Source of the DNA: Cyanobacteria bacterium UBA2566
GTDB lineage: Bacteria; Cyanobacteriota; Cyanobacteriia; Cyanobacteriales; Desertifilaceae
NCBI GenBank assembly: GCA_002340255.1
Contig: DDLS01000118.1
Coordinates: 62,001 to 126,000 of the forward strand
Reading direction: 5' to 3'
DNA: 64,000 nucleotides
Shown here: in pieces, positions 62,209-64,000 of the stretch
Numbering within the stretch: the stretch's first letter is position 1
How the letters are laid out: each line of letters starts with the position of its first letter
Made by a program: the position numbers and the translations under genes
The notes under the pieces: model-generated
Told to the model about the DNA's origin: nothing
Seen by the model: only the letters and a program-made list of their open reading frames with translations
Databases searched by the model: none

Positions 62209-63153
62209 ATGAACGCACCTTTCTTTCCCCAGGTTTCGGTTATTGTGCCGGTGTATAACGGTGAGGAGGATTTACCGGAGTTGTTAGCGGGGTTTCGGAA
62301 CCAGACTTATCCAAGCGATCGCCTAGAATACCTGATTGTCGATAATGGTAGCAGCGATCGCACCTCGGAAATTCTCCAAAGTGCCGACTTATCCAACCTC
62401 AAACCCCTCAGTCAAACCGAGATCCAAAGTTCTTATGCAGCGCGAAACTTAGGCATCAAAACAGCTCAGTATGACATTCTTGCCTTTACGGATGCCGACT
62501 GTCGTCCCCAACCGGAATGGCTAGAAAACCTGGTTCAACCCTTTGCCAAGCCAGATATTGGGTTATCGATTGGCGAAATTATCGCGCTTCCCGGTAACAC
62601 TCTACTCGAACAACACGCCGATCGCCAAGAAACCCTCTCCCAAAAACATACCCTCGCGAACCCCTTTTGTCCCTATGGACAAACTGCCAACTTAGCGGTG
62701 CGTCACTCTATTTTCGATCGAGTGGGACTGTTTCGTCCCTATTTAACCACGGGAGGAGATGCAGATATCTGCTGGCGTATTTTGCGCGAAACTGATTGGA
62801 AATACGAATTTGTCCCCGATGCAACCGTCAAACATCGCCATCGTCGCACCCTCCAAGAGCTACAAAAACAATGGTATCGCTATGGAAAATCGAACCGCTA
62901 TTTGCATCAACTCCATGGCGTAGACTTGATGCGTTCCCTAACGCTCAAAGAAACTCTCTATCGGATGACACGTTGGGTGCTCAAAGAAGTCCCCCTCACC
63001 AGCGCCAAAATGCTCTTAGGGAAGGCCGATATTGTAGACTTAGTGAATACTCCTTTAGGGTTGTATATGTTCCAAGCCAGAACCCAAGGGCAAATGTTTT
63101 CCGAGCTGCCGGAAGATGCCCGCTATATCGAACCCTTCACCCCTAACTCCTAA
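62209..63153 (+). CDS. Family 2 glycosyltransferase
   Basis: A 314-residue GT-A glycosyltransferase starting MNAPFFPQVSVIVPVYNGEEDLPELL. NGSSDRT and the DxD motif in LAFTDADCRPQPEWL bind the nucleotide sugar and metal. GGDADICWRI is the usual acidic acceptor motif, and KHRHRRTLQELQKQWYRYGKS is typical of the C-terminal part. No membrane segments. Start at 62209 chosen for fit to the family; upstream in-frame codons are not conserved-looking. The substrate is unknown, probably an extracellular or envelope polysaccharide. It is 3 bases from ispE. Confidence 0.88.
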   Translation: MNAPFFPQVSVIVPVYNGEEDLPELLAGFRNQTYPSDRLEYLIVDNGSSDRTSEILQSADLSNLKPLSQTEIQSSYAARNLGIKTAQYDILAFTDADCRPQPEWLENLVQPFAKPDIGLSIGEIIALPGNTLLEQHADRQETLSQKHTLANPFCPYGQTANLAVRHSIFDRVGLFRPYLTTGGDADICWRILRETDWKYEFVPDATVKHRHRRTLQELQKQWYRYGKSNRYLHQLHGVDLMRSLTLKETLYRMTRWVLKEVPLTSAKMLLGKADIVDLVNTPLGLYMFQARTQGQMFSELPEDARYIEPFTPNS

Positions 63154-63156
63154 ACT

Positions 63157-64000
63157 ATGCGTTCATATACCTTATTAGCGTGCGCGAAAATTAATTTATA
63201 TCTGGAGATTGTCGGCGATCGCGCCGATGGTTATCATGAATTGGCGATGATTATGCAAAGTGTGGGTTTGTGCGATCGCCTGCACATCGAACCCTCTGGT
63301 ACAGATACCATCCGCATCACCTGTAACCATCCCGATGTTCCCAGTGACTCTAGTAACTTAGCCTATCGTGCAGCGGAGTTAATGTGTTCCGCGTTTCCCG
63401 AAGCCTTCGCGCAATATGGGGGTGTCAATATTAGCATTGATAAACACATTCCCGTCGCTGCTGGGTTGGCTGGAGGATCGAGTAATGCGGCGGCTGTATT
63501 GGTGGGAATGGATTTATTATGGAATTTGGGCTTAACTCAGGGAGAATGCGAACGGTTAGGAGAGCAGTTGGGGTCAGATGTGCCGTTTTGCGTTCGAGGG
63601 GGAACAGCTTTAGCGACGGGACGGGGAGAAAAGTTATCCCCTCTGCCGGATCTCGATCGATTGTATGTGGTGTTGGCCAAGTATGAAAGCGTGAAGATTT
63701 CCACCGCTTGGGCGTATAAAACCTATCGCAACATCTATGAAGAGTCCTATATTCGCGACCCAGAACATATTGAAGCCTATGGTCAAAAAGTTCACTCCGG
63801 GCCGATAGTGAGGGCGATCGCCAGCAAGAATCATGCGATCATTACCGAAGAATTGCGGAATGATTTTGAAAAAATTGTTTTACCTGAATATCCCCAACTG
63901 GTCGCCCTCAAACAACGGTTTATAGAAGCTGGCGCACTGGGTACACTGATGTCGGGTTCAGGGTCTACTATATTTGCCCTTACCGAGTCTCAAGCGGAAG
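63157..64000 (+). CDS. ispE: 4-diphosphocytidyl-2-C-methyl-D-erythritol kinase IspE (partial)
   Basis: The frame opens at ATG 63157 and runs off the window end. It reads MRSYTLLACAKINLYLEIVG, then DGYHELAMIMQSVGL, and has the GHMP kinase glycine-rich loop VAAGLAGGSSNAAAVL, then GSDVPFCVRGGTALATGRGE and MSGSGSTIFAL. These are the hallmark motifs of IspE, which phosphorylates CDP-ME in the MEP isoprenoid pathway. About 281 residues are visible, so only the extreme C-terminus is missing. Confidence 0.95.
   Translation, partial: MRSYTLLACAKINLYLEIVGDRADGYHELAMIMQSVGLCDRLHIEPSGTDTIRITCNHPDVPSDSSNLAYRAAELMCSAFPEAFAQYGGVNISIDKHIPVAAGLAGGSSNAAAVLVGMDLLWNLGLTQGECERLGEQLGSDVPFCVRGGTALATGRGEKLSPLPDLDRLYVVLAKYESVKISTAWAYKTYRNIYEESYIRDPEHIEAYGQKVHSGPIVRAIASKNHAIITEELRNDFEKIVLPEYPQLVALKQRFIEAGALGTLMSGSGSTIFALTESQAE

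Overview
The window is a piece of a cyanobacterial chromosome, probably from a filamentous, Oscillatoriales-type organism. The octamer GCGATCGC (HIP1) is very frequent, as is usual in cyanobacteria, and the gene families are typical: ClpR/ClpP3, DUF3288, DUF3769, a MenE-type ligase, an MCE/ABC lipid transporter, and many multi-domain sensory proteins. Short GC-rich tandem repeats (CAATAGG-, ATTACCC- and GGGAAT-type) fill many intergenic gaps. The exact genus cannot be read from the sequence.

Layout. 1-2.3 kb: end of a class III nucleotide cyclase, a DegT-type aminotransferase, a small protein and a YccF membrane protein. 2.4-25.2 kb: a CRISPR-Cas island. It holds two different type I-D effector modules in tandem, each headed by a divergent WYL regulator. 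Module 1 (3.4-11.6 kb) is cas3'-HepT-like-cas10d-csc2-csc1. Module 2 (12.5-19.9 kb) is small HTH-like gene-cas10d-csc2-csc1-cas3'. They are followed by two PD-(D/E)XK nuclease-like genes, one set of cas6-cas4-cas1-cas2, a structured leader, and one array of 11 repeats and 10 spacers (24397-25187). The two effectors therefore appear to share one adaptation module, one Cas6 and one array. 25.2-44.9 kb: mostly housekeeping genes (histidine kinase, GlcD, truncated DUF4344 protein, MlaF/MCE transporter, FtsL-like and FtsI, HAD phosphatase, K+ channel, J-domain protein, ClpP3/ClpR, exonuclease, MenE, MnmE, CobS). 44.9-48.3 kb: a DUF3769 outer-membrane/OstA-like protein and a hypothetical protein. 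48.4-60.6 kb: a minus-strand signalling cluster with a CHASE2-GGDEF-EAL protein, a META/SLH protein, two receiver-GGDEF-EAL proteins, two receiver-histidine kinases and a PAS histidine kinase. 60.8-64 kb: a CAP-RTX protein, a family 2 glycosyltransferase and the start of ispE.

The main points of interest are in the CRISPR island. Module 1 is an unusual I-D variant: its Cas10d and Csc2 lack the zinc-ligand cysteines present in module 2, its Cas10d carries a QLSLF clamp-binding-like motif in an acidic N-terminal tail, and a HepT-like HEPN protein that has lost its catalytic histidine (RNxxxY instead of RNxxxH) is translationally coupled between cas3' and cas10d. Both cas10d genes have a strong internal Shine-Dalgarno and start codon that would give a separate Cas11d. 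The control regions of the two modules are homologous, and a small HTH-like gene intact before module 2 survives as a nine-codon stub before module 1. Module 2 is AT-richer and poor in HIP1, which suggests separate acquisition.
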